Below, piece after piece: positions 46,059 through 58,265 of a stretch of DNA of 64,000 bases (positions are counted from its first letter, which is position 1; each line of letters opens with the position of its first letter). This DNA comes from Amborella trichopoda (taxonomy: Eukaryota; Streptophyta; Magnoliopsida; Amborellales; Amborellaceae). The notes under the pieces were generated by a model. The model did not search any database. It worked only from the letters and a program-made list of their open reading frames with translations, and was not told the DNA's origin. The position numbers were made by a program, and so were the translations under genes. Where the stretch lies: NCBI RefSeq assembly GCF_000471905.2, contig NW_006499973.1:3677249-3741248 (forward strand), read 5' to 3'.

Positions 46059-48703
46059 TATTGGAAGGTATTTTTCATCAACATGGAGCCCCCACTCAAT
46101 AAAGGCCTAGCAAGTAGTGGAAATTTCGACAGTCCGGGAACAGCCTCAGAACTGGCCAAGATCTTCACGAGGTCTCTCAAGAGTCTCCTAAAATGTGTCA
46201 TCCCATTCTGACACGTCTAAGGCAGTGCAGACTGAGAAACGGTTCCAGCAGAATCGGCCTCTACCACCACGAAACAGATCTCGATAACTAGAACTATATC
46301 TTCACCATCTCAAATTAATGTGGGACCACCTCAATTGGATCCGAAACAGTTGAAAACCCCTAGGGGAGCTCAAATGGATGTTCCAAGAAGAAGTTTTAGG
46401 CAAAAGAGTGAAACAGGTGGAGCCGCACGCTATTCCCTTGCGGCCACCCTACCACACTACACCATTGAAGGGGCAGTCATGACTAGTGAATTTTGACGCT
46501 CATATCGTGGTCGTCCCCCTTCAGATCGCACTCAAATTGGTGAGCACGTTCATCTAGTCGAGACGAGTGATTCAATAAGTGGAACGTCACTTGACAATAC
46601 CCGAGCGCGAAGAAAATCTAGAGAGAGTTACCGATCCATGAAGAAGTGCATAAAATTCAACAGCGTCGTGCCTAGCTCGAGTGACCAAATCACACCGCTT
46701 GCGATCCCCGATCGATGTAAGACCATCTCCATTGCTGGCATAAGCTCTCAGGCCATCTCCAATCCGAACCCCATACGTGATGAGCGGTCAGATTTTGCAC
46801 ACGGAGCCAACGAACAGACTGCAAATTCCGTCGTCGAAATCCTTGATTCTTGTCAAAATTCCAAACTTGCAAATCTTCGTTCAGACACATAATTGAGCTT
46901 CGTTTGGTGTCCCGTGATCGTAGCAGCATGCTTAGTGTGATTCAGTGAAGAAAACACAGAGAACCATCAAGGGACGAACACACTATCGATCCAAAGTCTC
47001 AAGATCTACTCAAAATTCAAGTCACACGATCGTGCATTAAAAACACAATCTATGGCTCGAAGTTGGCATCAAATCGATCGCCATGTCGAGCCCTACAAGA
47101 AAACAATCATCTTATGATCAATTAGGCATCAAAACAACCCCGGATCAGCTATGGAAGAATAGGCAAGTCTTAGGGCAATACAGGGACTATTTTGGAATTC
47201 CACAACTTTTAAAGAAGAGGCAAATCCGTCATTTTGCACCCTATTTTCTAAATTCTCTTAAATCAATTAAATCTAAATTTCCAGCAATCAGGGTTACTTT
47301 TGATCTATTTGGGGCAAAATTTTATATATACGTACCATCATTGTACGCATAAACATATATAGAGAGATAGGTGGAGATAGAGAGAGATAGAGAGGATATA
47401 CACACATAAGAGAGAGTTTTCACTTAATACAAGTTTGTCTTTCTTACCATTGTGGTGTTACGCTTGAGAGAGAGAGTGAGGTGAGAGAAACTTCTGACAG
47501 GTACCCCTAGGATTGAGGTAAAGCTTCTCTCTTTTAAACCTTCTCTCTTTTCTTTTTCTTTTCTTCTTCTCTCTCTCCTCTCCCCTCTGTTCTCCTCCTT
47601 CATTTGAGTTCCTCGAAGAGGCTGTGCACGGCAGTAGAAGTGTTGTGCATGCCTCTCCCTTGGTCTCACAGGTCATGCAAGGCGATGGCAACTCCATGCA
47701 CAAGTGCCCTTCCCCTTCTCCTCGTCTGTCGCTTTCTCCCAGTGAGATCTGTAGACGACACTGCCCATCGTCGCCCACAGACATAATTGTGACATCTCGA
47801 AGAAGAACCCAGACGTCGAAGCTCATTGCCACTTGCAAGAGTCTTCCTCTGTTGCACTCCTAACATAGAAAGCGATGCATATCGTCGCACGCCAGAGGTC
47901 TTGGCAACACCCATCACCATCTATGAGCTTCCTTCGCTCGCTTGATGCTCATCATCGTTCTCCCTGCGTCCCGTGTCTATTATCGTGCGACCTAAGAGGA
48001 ACCATCACCGTGTGCCTTGTCGAGAATCGGCGTCATCCTCAAGGGATGAGCTATCTCCTCGCTTTGACAACCACAACGCCTATTGATGCTCAGACTTCCC
48101 TCTCTTCTCCATCTCGCCTCTTTTTTTTCACCCATTCCTCTTCCTGCTTGATTAAGGGTAGGCTTAGCTTAGCATCGCCGTGTTGACCTCGGTTTTGAAT
48201 AGTATTGCCACCGTGCTGGTCCTATGAACTATGCTCATCTTGCTACCACTCCGAGTCAGTGACGTCTAGTCGTCATGCTAGTCTCGCCCCTCAGCCAAGT
48301 TCTCTTCTCCATTCTATCTTTTATCTAACCTTGCACTACATCGCCTTCTCATATGAACATGCATTGCTCTAAGACAAGGGTGGGTCCTTCAACCAACTTG
48401 TCTTATAAATTAACCATAGAAGTGTTGTGTAGAAAAACAGGAGGATTACAGGTCAAGGGAGGCGATTCCGAGCCAGCTCAAGTAGCTGGGGGGCTTTCTT
48501 CGTAATCTAAGACGGTGCCCACTCGAGCCAGGCCGAGTAAATCCTGAACCCACCTAAAATTCCTCTCTCATTGGTTGGTATACCTGCCCCTGCCCTTGAG
48601 CAAGGTTCCGAGAGAGCGATCTCAAATCTCGAGTCCATCAGAAACCTGAGCCAGTGCCACCAGATCATCTAAATTTGGAGGGTGAGATTGAGGCTTCTAA
48701 TCA
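46059..48703 (+). repeat. Element C 3' LTR
   Basis: About 2.65 kb, from the TTGGAAGGTATTTTTCATCAAC block to the end near TCTAATCA. TATA box within TTTATATATACG (47,321-47,332), followed by GA-rich sequence and CT-rich tracts (47,530-47,590). It abuts the continuation of B's 5' LTR at 48,704. Confidence 0.87.
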
Positions 48704-50088
48704 AAATGGTAAGAAAGATAAACTTATATTAAGTGAAAACTCTCTCTTGTGTGTGTATGTCTCTTAATGTCTCTCGTTTTCTGCATACAATGATGGTTTG
48801 TATATATAGAAGTGTGCCCCAAACATGGGTGGATGATCAAAAGTAACCTTAATTGTTGGAAATTAAGATCAAATTGAATTAAAAAAAATTAATAAGGTGC
48901 AAGATGATTGATTTGCCCCTTCTTAACAAGTTGTGGAATTCTATAAAAGTCCCTGTGTTGCCCTAGAATTTGCGTGATCTTGCATGGCTGATCCTAAGTC
49001 GTTCTGATGCTCGATTGATCATAAGATGATTATTTTCTTGTAGGACTCGGCATGGCGATCCATTTGATACCAACTTCAAGCCATGGATTGTGTTTTTTGC
49101 GCCGATCATGTGACTTGAAATTGAAATAGATATTGAAACTTTGGATCGATAGTGTGCTCATTCCTTGATGTTTTTCTGCGTTTTCTTTGCTGAATCACAC
49201 TGAGCAAGCCGTTATGATCACGGGGCACCAAACATAGGTCGATTCCGTACCCGAATGAAGATTTTGCAAGTTTGAAATTTTTACCAGAATCAAGGATTTC
49301 GGTGACGAAATTTGCAATCTATTCGTCGGCCTCGTGTGTAGAATCTGACCGTTCATCATGTACGGAGTTCGAGTCAGAGATAGCCCGAGAGCCAAAGCCC
49401 GTAATGAAATTAGTCTCGCATCGATCGGGCTCGCAAGCGGCATGATTTGGCCACTCGAGCGAGGCACGACGCTGCTGAATTTCCTACACTATCTTCACGA
49501 ATCAGCAACTTCTCTCTAGGTTTTCTTCGCGCTCGGGTATCGTCACGGGGCATGCGACATATCGAATCGCTCGTCTTGACTAGACAAACACGCTCACCAA
49601 ATTTGAGCTCGATCCGACTTGGGCCGAGTGAGATACGAGCGTCGAAAGTCACCGCTCGTGACTGTCCCTTCAATGGTGTGGTGTTGTAGGGTGGCCATAC
49701 GGGAATAGTGTGTGGCTTCTCTTATTTCACTCTTTCGCCTATAACTTCTTTCTAGAATGTCCGTTTGAGTTGAAATTTGACCCTTAGGGGCTTTTAACCA
49801 TGATGGATCCAATGGTAGTAGGTCCACAGCAATTTGAGATGCTGAAAATGTAGCTCTAGTTATAGGAGTCAGTTTTAAGGTGTTAGAGGTCGATTCTGCT
49901 GGAACTGTTTCTCAGTCTGCACTGCTTTAGACATGTCGGAATGCGGCAAAACTTGACAAAAGACTCTTGAGAGACCTCATGAAGATCTTGGCCAGTTTTG
50001 GGGTTGTTTTTCGATTGTCAGAATTTCCACTTCTTGTTAGGCCTTTATTGAGAGGGGCCCCCATGTTGATGAAAAATACCTTCCAACA
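48704..50088 (-). repeat. Element B 5' LTR, right part
   Basis: Continues B's LTR from AAATGGTAAG to CTTCCAACA, parallel to 1,486-2,845. TATA box TATATATA at 48,801-48,808 is the one that would have driven B. The first five bases are the right copy of C's target duplication. Confidence 0.88.
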
Positions 50089-50944
50089 CTCGATTTCTTG
50101 CCTGGATGAAGATTTCGTAACTTTTGAGCATTGGACGAAATCTGGAATTCCAATGTCAAAATTTATAGTCACTTTATTAGGTTCTTGTGTGAAATCTGAC
50201 CGTTCATCATATATGGAGTTCAGGATAGAGATAGCCCTAGACCTTACACACGCGATGGAACTGGTTTCACGTCGATCGAGTTCGTGAGCGTCGTGATTTG
50301 GCTGCTTGAGAGAGGCGTGTTGCTGCTAATTTTCTTGCAACTTTCTTCACAGATCAACAATTTCTCTCTAGCTTTTCTTCGTGCTCGGGTGTCATCACGA
50401 GGGGTGCCACATTGAAACGCTCGTCTCGATGAGACGAACACGCTCACAAAATTTGAGCATGATCCGACTCGAAACGAGTGAGATATGAGCGTCGAAAGTC
50501 ACTGTTCGTGACTGCCCCTATAATGGAGTTTAGTTGCAAGGTGGCCACACAGAAATAGTGTGCGGCTCCTCCTATTTTGATCTTTCGCCTATAAATTCTT
50601 CCTAGAGCCTCCATTTAAGCTGAAATTGACCCTTAGGATTTTCAACTATGCTGAATCCAATGGCAGTGGTCCCACAGCAATTTGACGTATTGAAAATATA
50701 ATTCTAGTTATAGGGTGTTAAAGGCTGATTTTATCGAAACTGTTTCTTAGTCTGCACTGCCTAAGACATGTCAGAATATGAAAAAACTTGGCAGGAGACT
50801 TCTGAGAGTCTTTATGAAGATCTTAACCAGTTCTGGGGCTATTCTGAGACTCTCAAAATTTTCATTGTTTGTTAGGCATTATTGACTGACTTCTCCCTTT
50901 ATTCCACATCGGGGACCCATGATGATGAAAAATGTCTTCCAACA
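50089..50944 (-). repeat. Element A 3' LTR, right part
   Basis: Begins with CTCGA (right target copy of B) and continues the LTR interrupted at 302. It ends in TCTTCCAACA at 50,944. Matches E's LTR from 56,255 on. Confidence 0.88.
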
Positions 50945-52506
50945 TAATACCCCACCGAATGTCGAGAAGGACAATCATTCAGAAAATTTCCTCTGGCTTC
51001 ATTTCTTTTTTCTTCCTAGCCACCGGACTACGTGAACGCCAAGGTGATCTACACAATGTTGTAACTTGGATGCTCAGACGTCTGGATGCAATGTAAAGGT
51101 CCATCCATGGAGACTTTAGGGGGAGAAAAGGCTTTTGAGGGATCAATCAAAGTCCTCACCCTCAAGGGACTATTTGCGATTCTGACAGCTAAGGATTTTT
51201 TATGGACCTCGTTAGTCAGAATCGGGCCTATATGACGGCCAAGTGCTATGAACCTTTGGTCGGCATTGTTTACTGCTACACCAGGTTTTCTTTTGACCAT
51301 TAGGGTACCTCAGAGGGTCCTATCTAGTGGGGTCCAGTCAGGGGCATTTTATTGGCCTGTCCCGAAGGTCTAGGCCTATTGGCTATGGGGAATTTTGGCG
51401 AGGTGACCTCGTGGGCCCCATCCTGTCGGGTCCAGTCGGGGGCTTTTTATTGGCCTATCCTGAAGGTCTGGGCCTGTTGGCTAAGGAAGGTTTTTGACGA
51501 GGCGATCTCATGGCGGGGGTTCATCCTGAAGTCTCTGGCAGGTTGGGCCCTGGCTTTGTTAGTTTCTTGCCTTCGTTGGGGTCTTTAGCATTTTTTAAGG
51601 GATTTATTGTTCATCGCCTGCACCATCAGGGACTCGTTTTTGCTTCTTATGTTGAAGTGTGGGAGATCTTATGAGCCTCTCAGTCCCGGGTGAGTCATTT
51701 TGTGTTGTGATTGAATGCTGGCAGTTGAGGATTTTGTGTGGACTTCATTAGCCAGAATTATGCCTTGTTTGGCAATTGGGTGCCGGCCGAGACTGTGATG
51801 TTGTGTCAACCTACTTTTTGCTGGTCCAAGTGCCCTTTTTGGGTTTTCACCTTGTCTGGGGAAGTGGCGTCATAAAGATGATTTTCACCAACCTCTTTTA
51901 TTTCGGGCTCTTTTACCCATGACCTTGCGGTCATGTTCACCCTTTTCATCCGTTTTTGCTCACGGTGCCCTTTTGGGGTTTTCACCGTGCCCGAGTTTTA
52001 TTTTCACGAAACTCTTTTACTCATGGTTTCGTGACCATGCTCGTCCGTCATTTTTACTCATGGCCTTCCTTTGTCCAGGTATACACCATGCCAGTTATTT
52101 TTTATTTTTTTTTGTGAAGGCATATTTAGGGTCATGCCTTCAAGACCTGTGTGAAGCCTTTTAACGTCATTCAGTCAGGACGTGCACTAAAGTTTAGGGT
52201 CATACAGCTGAACCATAGTGGTGATGAATGGCAGTCTGTGGAGGCTATGGAGTAAGTATGGTGATGGTTTTGACTCACTTTGGGGAGATGCATGATGCTA
52301 TCTATGAAAGACGGAAGATGATGAATGGTGGGTGAAAAGTGGTGACCCACTAGCTGACGACTAGTATGGATGGTGGAATGGTTCGCCATTTTGTGAGCAT
52401 GGGTAAGACTCACTAGGGAATGATCGATGATGGTGATGAAGGTGGTGCACCCACACGAGCAGGTGGGCAGCTAGGAAAGACGCCCGTGAAGATGCATGTA
52501 AAGGGC
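50945..52506 (-). mobile_element. Element A 3' UTR (to insertion of E)
   Basis: Starts at the tract GGTGGGGTATTA (element sense) and shares blocks with B and C, including the CATGACC hairpin (51,918-51,935) and one unit of the GATCTTATG repeat. At about 51,330-51,525 there is a two-copy tandem of about 100 bp (GGGTCCAGTCGGGGGC... then TTATTGGCCT...). The rest of A is right of the window or lost. Confidence 0.75.
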
Positions 52507-53319
52507 TGGTTATGTGCCTCAATCTTGCCTTCCCGGATCTAGGTGATCGGGTGACAAATGTCTCGGGTTCGGAAAACCAGGGACCTGAGATTGCTCTCTC
52601 GAGAACCTTGTTCACATAACAAAGGCAGGTGTCCAAGTAATGAGAGAGGAATTTGGGTCGTGAGGCGGAACTTACCTCTCGTGGGTCTGTGACACACTCG
52701 GGCTGACTCGCGTGGGTGCCTTCTTAGATCACGTTGGAAAGCCCCCTGGCCTACGGCCGGTTTGGAATCGCGTCCTTTGACCGGTTTCTCCTTTCCTGCA
52801 AACACACATACATATCAAAAAACAGAGGTGTGGGTCATAGAACTCTTCCTTGCCATAAAAAGATAAAAGAAATGAAAATGAGAGAAGAAGTTCGACCAGG
52901 TGACTCGACTGATCCAGTGACAGGACTGGTGCGACGGTTGGTCCGACATGGCAGAAAGATGGGCACAGTAACTCAGACTGGCACGACGGTTGGTCTGACG
53001 TGGCAGCAAGACAGGCACGTAACTCAGACTGGCGCGACGGCAATATTGCTCGACGACGAGACTCTCCCGACAGCTAGTCTAGCACAATGGCAGGACTGGT
53101 ACGATGACTGACTTGGAGTGGTAGAAAGATGAGCACGGTAACTCAGACCGGCACGACAGCAATACTACTCGAAACCAAGGTTAACATCGACCGGTCTTGG
53201 CACAGAGGCTAATCTGACGTGGCAGCAAGACGGGCACGATGACTCAAACCGGAACGACGACAACACTGCTCGACGGCAAGACTCGCACGAGCACAAAGCT
53301 CAGCCTGCCCTCTGGTCAA

Positions 53320-54230
53320 ACAGACGATGAACAAAAAGAAAGAGATGCAAGTGAAAATAAAAGTGATGATGAAAAAAAGTGATGGAAAATTAGATGAAAA
53401 GAAAATGAAAATAGGTGAATTAAAATAAAATGGAATGAGAATTAAATAAATTAAAATAGAATAGAGTGAAGTGAGATAAATACAATGAAGTGGCATAAAA
53501 TAAAATAGAAGAGATGGAAGAAAATAAAATAAAATAAATGAATGAAACAGAGTAAGGTGTGGTGGGATAAAATAGGTAAAGAAAAATAAATAGAATAAAG
53601 TGGAATAAAGAGAAATAAAATTAGTTGAGGTCAGAAAAATAAAATAAGGCAGGTGAATGACATAAAATAAAATGGGGAGCCAAAGTAAAATAAATAACTA
53701 AAATAAAATGGATGAGATTAAAATAAAATAAGATAATGAAATAAATAAAGTGAAATAGAGTATAAGAACATAAGACAAGATGAATGGAGTAGAAGAACTA
53801 AAGATGGATGGGTGAGGTTGATTGGAATAAAAAAAAGACAAAACAAAGGATAAATTGGTAAGGGAGGAGGAAGGGCTTAATGTTAAGACTTTTGAAAGAG
53901 GGAGAGACGTGAGGGAATACTTTGGGTCAGAGAGAAGGAAAACTATATTAAATCGTTAAGTTTAGAGAGATGGAGAAGAGTATTGGGTTTTTTTATTGTG
54001 AGAGGGGGAGAAAGGGTTGGACATATGGATAAAGGTAAAGGGAAATAAGGAAGGGGATACTTGACATGTGGAGGAAGGTAAAATAAAATAAAAAGAAGGT
54101 CTGGCATAAGGAAGAGAGAGTTTGAGGTGGCATGAAGTGGAATGGGAGAAACGAAATGAAGGTTATGCAACGAAATGAAAAGAAAACGAAACGAAAAGAA
54201 AGGGGAGGGTGTTCGTCAGGCTATGGATTT
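53320..54230. repeat. A-rich degenerate repeat (AAATAAAATGAA-like)
   Basis: About 0.9 kb dominated by AAATAAAAT, GAATAAAAT and GTGAAAT words on the plus strand. The other LTR of E has the same block at 60,640-61,010. No coding potential. Confidence 0.88.
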
Positions 54231-55223
54231 TTAGAGTGAGAAGACGAGAGTTGCAGGAGAGAGCACAGGAACATGGGGGAGGTGAGAGAGTCGAGCGAAA
54301 GGGAATGGAGGAAATGGCAGACCGATGGCAAAGATGGCTGCGCGAAATAGAAAGGGAGCTGGAGATGGCTGAAAGAGATGGGTGGAGATGTGTGGAAGAT
54401 GGTTGCAGCAGGGAATGGCGGAGAAAGTGGAGGCTGCGAGATGTTCGCAGGTGAAGAAATATGGGGCTGCCGCTGATGATGAGGAATGGGGGGAAGAGAT
54501 ATGATGCTGCAATGGTGGCTGTAGGGGTAAGGAGCAGCAGGTGGAAAAGAAGAGATGGAGGTTGCTGGTTGCAGCTGTGATGTGAAAGAGGTGGTGATTG
54601 GGTGGCTGAGCGAGGCTGCAGAGAAGAAGAAGGAGTGGGCAGCAAGAGGCGACAGTGGAGGAAGAGAAGGCCGAAATTGCAGCTGATGAGGGGCTGCAAT
54701 GGGTTCTAGGCATGCGAAGAGAGAAAAGAGGTGGGCAAGAATGAAAGGAAGGGGGCTAGCAGCCAGCTACCTCCTGGTGCATGGGAACAGAGAACGAGAG
54801 GGACAAGGGAGAAGAGAGGCCTGGTGGCAGGTAAAGAGAGAAGGGCGAAGTTGGGGAAGGTGGTGCTGCAGATGATCACAGGGTAAGGGCAGGGAAGAGT
54901 GGCGAAGGAAAGGCGGAGATTGAAGGTCGGTGATGCTGCTAGCCGAGATAGAGGGGGCTGAGGCACAGTTAAGCGAGAAGGAAATGGTGTAGCAGGGAAT
55001 TGCCGCCGGCTGCTTGTGGTGTGGAGTTCACGCACGGCGATTGTTTGTGTTCACAGATGGCTGTGGCTGGTGGTTTGCACACACGGCGCCGGGTGGTGGC
55101 TTGCACCCGGCTATAGGGGAGGCTAGGTGCACGAGACGGCAATAGGGAAGAATAGGTGCACGAGACGTCCATAAGAAGGGAGACTTGGGAGACGGTGGTC
55201 ACACGGGAGCACAGATTGTGAGA

Positions 55224-55287
55224 GAGAATGAGGGAACATGAGGGTACACCAAAAAGAGAATGAAGGAACATGAGGGTACACCAAAAA
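55224..55287. repeat. Two-copy 32-bp tandem repeat
   Basis: GAGAATGAGGGAACATGAGG followed by GTACACCAAAAA, twice, nearly identical. Confidence 0.85.
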
Positions 55288-55491
55288 GAGGTGAGGTGAG
55301 GATCCACAGAAGAAAAAATAAATAAAAACAAGATAAAAAATAAAATAGAAAGATTGACATGATGGACTACCAAGAAAATGAGAGGCAAGTGAACCCGAGA
55401 GTGCAGCACGGGTGAAAGTGGTGGTGCCAATAGCAAAACAAGAAAAAGAAGATAGGTGGACCTGAGGGACCACCAGGAGATAGAAGGGAAC

Positions 55492-55639
55492 AGAGAGCGA
55501 AGGAGAGAAGAAAGAAAGAGTGACGTAGATGGCGATAAGCTTCTGCTGTATGAGAGAGAGGAAAGAGAGAGCGAAGGAGAGAAGAAAGAAAGAGTGACAT
55601 AGATGGCGATAAGCTTCTGCTGTATGAGAGAGAGGAAAG
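55492..55639. repeat. Two-copy 74-bp tandem repeat
   Basis: Units 55,492-55,565 and 55,566-55,639 appear to differ at a single base, GACGTAG versus GACATAG, a CpG transition. Recent duplication within an old LTR. Confidence 0.85.
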
Positions 55640-56965
55640 AGAAAGAGAAGGGATAGAAAAAGAGAGAAATGCTAAGCCTAAGGGTACCGATCCAAAAATT
55701 TCTGTCCTTCCTCTCTCTCTCTCAATACGTGACCCAACAATAGGGAAAATAGAAATTTTATTAAGCAAGTGAAGGGTGTGTCTCTGTTTGTACAATGATA
55801 GTACGTTATATATATAGAGTTTTACGCAAACATGGGTGGATTGATCAAAATCAAACCTAATTGCTGAAAATTAAGATTTAATTAAATTAAAAGAAATTGT
55901 AAAGATGGATGCAAAATGACTAATTTGCCCTTTCTTAACAATTGAAGAAATTTTAGAACAGTCCATGTTGCTACTCTAGAATGTGCGTGATCTTTCGTGG
56001 ATGACTCGAGGTTGCTCTGGTGCCCGTTTGTCCGAAACATGATTGTTTTCTTGTAGGACTCGGCATGACGATCAATTTGATACCAACTTCGAGCTATAGA
56101 TCGTGTTTTTAAGTCATGATCATGCGACTTAAAATTTGGATGAATCTTGGAAACTTCATATCGATATTGTGCTTGTTTCTTGATGTTTTTCATCGATTAC
56201 TTCACTGGATCACACTGAGCATGTCGTCACGATCGCGTGGCAACAAACACAGCTCGATTTCCTGCCCGGACGAAGATTTCGCAACTTTTGAGTTTTGGCC
56301 GGAATCTGAAATTTTAGAGCCGAAATTTACAGCCACTTTATTAGCTTAGTGTGCGAAATCCGACCGTTCATCATGTATGGAGTTCAGGCTAAAGATAGCC
56401 CTAGATCTTACGCACGCGATGGAACTAGTTTCACGTCGATCGGGTTCACAAGCGTCGTGATTTGACCGCTGCTGATTTTTCTGCAACTTTCTTCACTGAT
56501 CGGCAACTTCTTTCTAGCTTTTCTTTGCGTTTGACCTTTTTCACAGGGCGTACCACATATCAAAATGCTCGTCTTGACGATACGAACGCGCTCACAAAAC
56601 TTGAGTGTGATCTGACTCAAGACGGGTGAGATATGAGCATCAAAAGTCAATGTTCCTGACAGTCCCTTTAATAGAGTTTAGTTGCAGGGTGGCCGCACGG
56701 GAATAGTGTGCAGCTCCTCCTGTTTTGATCTTTTGCCTATAACTTCTTCTTGGAATATCCGTTTAAGCTGAAATTTGACCCTTGGGGGTTTTCAATCGTG
56801 TCGGATCAAATGGCGGTGGTACCACAGCCTATTTGATGCTCTGAGAGTAGGGTTCCAGTTATAGGGGTCCGTTTCAAGTAATAAATGCTAATTCTGCCGA
56901 AATTGTTTTTACACTGCCTTAAACATGTCAGAACGCGATGAAAATTGGCAAGAGACTTTTTTGTG

Positions 56966-57933
56966 CTTGCCTGATGTCGGAAGAGCGACAGGGAATGTAG
57001 TTGGTTCATGACTCCACCTGAGTTTGAATCCGAGACTTGCAAAGGTGGTGCATGTCCACCTTTGGGGTTAGCCATTCGGGTGACTTGGGGTTCGACCTGG
57101 GATCGGTCAATGGGATTGACCTGAGGAGGTTGAGACCCACAAGCTTGTGTCTATGAGGGGCGAGGCAGAAGCCCATCTCTCACATGGTGAAGCTGTGTGC
57201 GCTGAGAGAGAAGACGGAGTGGGTGACCCTCATGTGCTCGAGGTGGCATAGAGTTAGCTCTGCCCCGAGCTGTGGAAAGCAAATGCATGACACATGTAGG
57301 ATTCGGTCCGAGAAGGCCTAGCCCGAGATGCAAGCTCAAGGCAATGTGAGGGTTGCCCCGAGGTGTGGCTCGAGCGGATAGACCACAAGCCTTTGAGGGG
57401 TGAAGACCTCAAGACCTCCGTCTCTGTGTACCAACCCTCCAGGTGCGGAGGCTCGGAGTGGTGAAGGAGCATAGCCTTACGACGAACCTCAGAAGCGATA
57501 GCAATTCGCTTGCCTCTCACAGTTATGGACAGGGCAGCCTTCCAGCATACCACAGCAATATGATTGGCATGAGATTTGTCAACAGCAGGGTGCGTGGTAG
57601 CAGACGTGCTACCCATGCAAGGGGCCTTGGTGGAGAGTCCACCAGGGCGAGAAAGTGGGGAGGTAAGGACCTTTAAGTCCCCTCTCGCACCGATCTAGAT
57701 GAGAACCTGGAAGCCGGACCGTGAGTCCTGATTCAGAAAGAGGGTGAGAAAGGAGGCTTGAGCGGCTCTCTTCCCAGGAACAGCCACGAGTGTGGGGATA
57801 AGGAAGTCCCTGACCTGGATATACGGGAACAACCCAGATACCATAGAAATTAATGCAGAAATTAAAGAAGGATATTGATCAAACAAAAGTGAACCGACTA
57901 AGGGGTAATAAGTCCCCAGTGGAGTCGCCAAGC
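56966..57933 (-). mobile_element. Leader fragment with primer-binding site (element E region)
   Basis: Homologous to B's leader 14,100-15,059. Primer-binding site at 57,913-57,930 (TGGCGACTCCACTGGGGA, the exact family form). Confidence 0.8.
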
Positions 57934-58265
57934 TGGTTAGGTGCCTCGATCTCGCCTTCCGGATCTAGATGATCTGGTGGCACGTGTCTCGGGTTTCTAA
58001 CGAAACCAAGACTTGGATCGCTCTATCAGAACCTTGCTTGAGAGCAAGGGCATGTATATCAACCAATGAGAGAGGAATTTTAGGTGGATGCAGGACTTAC
58101 TCGAGTTGGCTCGCACGGGCGCCCTCTTAAATCACGAAGAAATCCCCTTAGCTTCTTTAGCTGGTTCAGAATCGCCTCCCTTGACTTGCAATCCTCTTGT
58201 TTTCTGCACAACACTCTTATGGTTAATTTGCAAGAGAAGTAGGTCAAAGGGACCCACCCTTGTCT
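57934..58265 (-). repeat. Partial LTR of the B type
   Basis: Starts TGGTTAGGTGCC and follows B's LTR for about 330 bp to the CCCACCCTTGTCT block; it then passes into another leader. Confidence 0.78.

Larger units (their letters stand above)
16289..48703 (+). mobile_element. Element C: non-autonomous Tat-type LTR retrotransposon, plus strand, split by element D
   Basis: C comprises 16,289-16,627 and 33,236-48,703; element D lies between. Parts in order: 5' LTR (in two pieces), primer-binding site, leader with a 256-codon ORF, gag, candidate intron, protease, antisense unit, repeat-rich 3' UTR, 3' LTR. No RT or integrase part is recognised, so it looks like a non-autonomous derivative of the same family as B. 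By eye its LTRs differ by about 12 percent. It is broken, with several breaks, but it has the longest open stretches in the window. Confidence 0.85.
303..50088 (-). mobile_element. Element B: Tat-lineage LTR retrotransposon, minus strand, split by elements C and D
   Basis: B has both LTRs, a primer-binding site, leader, gag, pol, an antisense unit and a repeat-rich 3' UTR. Its own sequence is 303-16,288 plus 48,704-50,088; the rest is nested element C with D inside it. The RT-RNH-aRNH-INT order places it in the Tat lineage of Ty3/Gypsy. It inserted into A's LTR, shown by perfect CTCGA duplications. By eye its LTRs differ by roughly 10 percent, suggesting an age of some millions of years under usual plant rates. 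It is broken, with many breaks across gag and pol. Confidence 0.9.
52507..56965 (-). repeat. Element E 3' LTR (long type, partial)
   Basis: Starts TGGTTATGTGCC and runs at least 4.4 kb. It has the same two end regions as the LTRs of B-D but a much longer middle: an A-rich block (53,320-54,230) and a GA-rich block (54,230-55,640). TATA box in TTATATATATAG (55,806-55,817). ORFs of up to 178 codons on the minus strand here are Ser/Leu/Pro low-complexity products of the GA-rich DNA; I do not call genes. It sits in A's 3' UTR. Confidence 0.78.

Noticed and set aside
54163-55473. Minus-strand ORFs of up to 178 codons in E's LTR
   Set aside because: Composed of Ser, Leu, Pro and Phe from GA-rich DNA; no start context, domain or second copy to support them.
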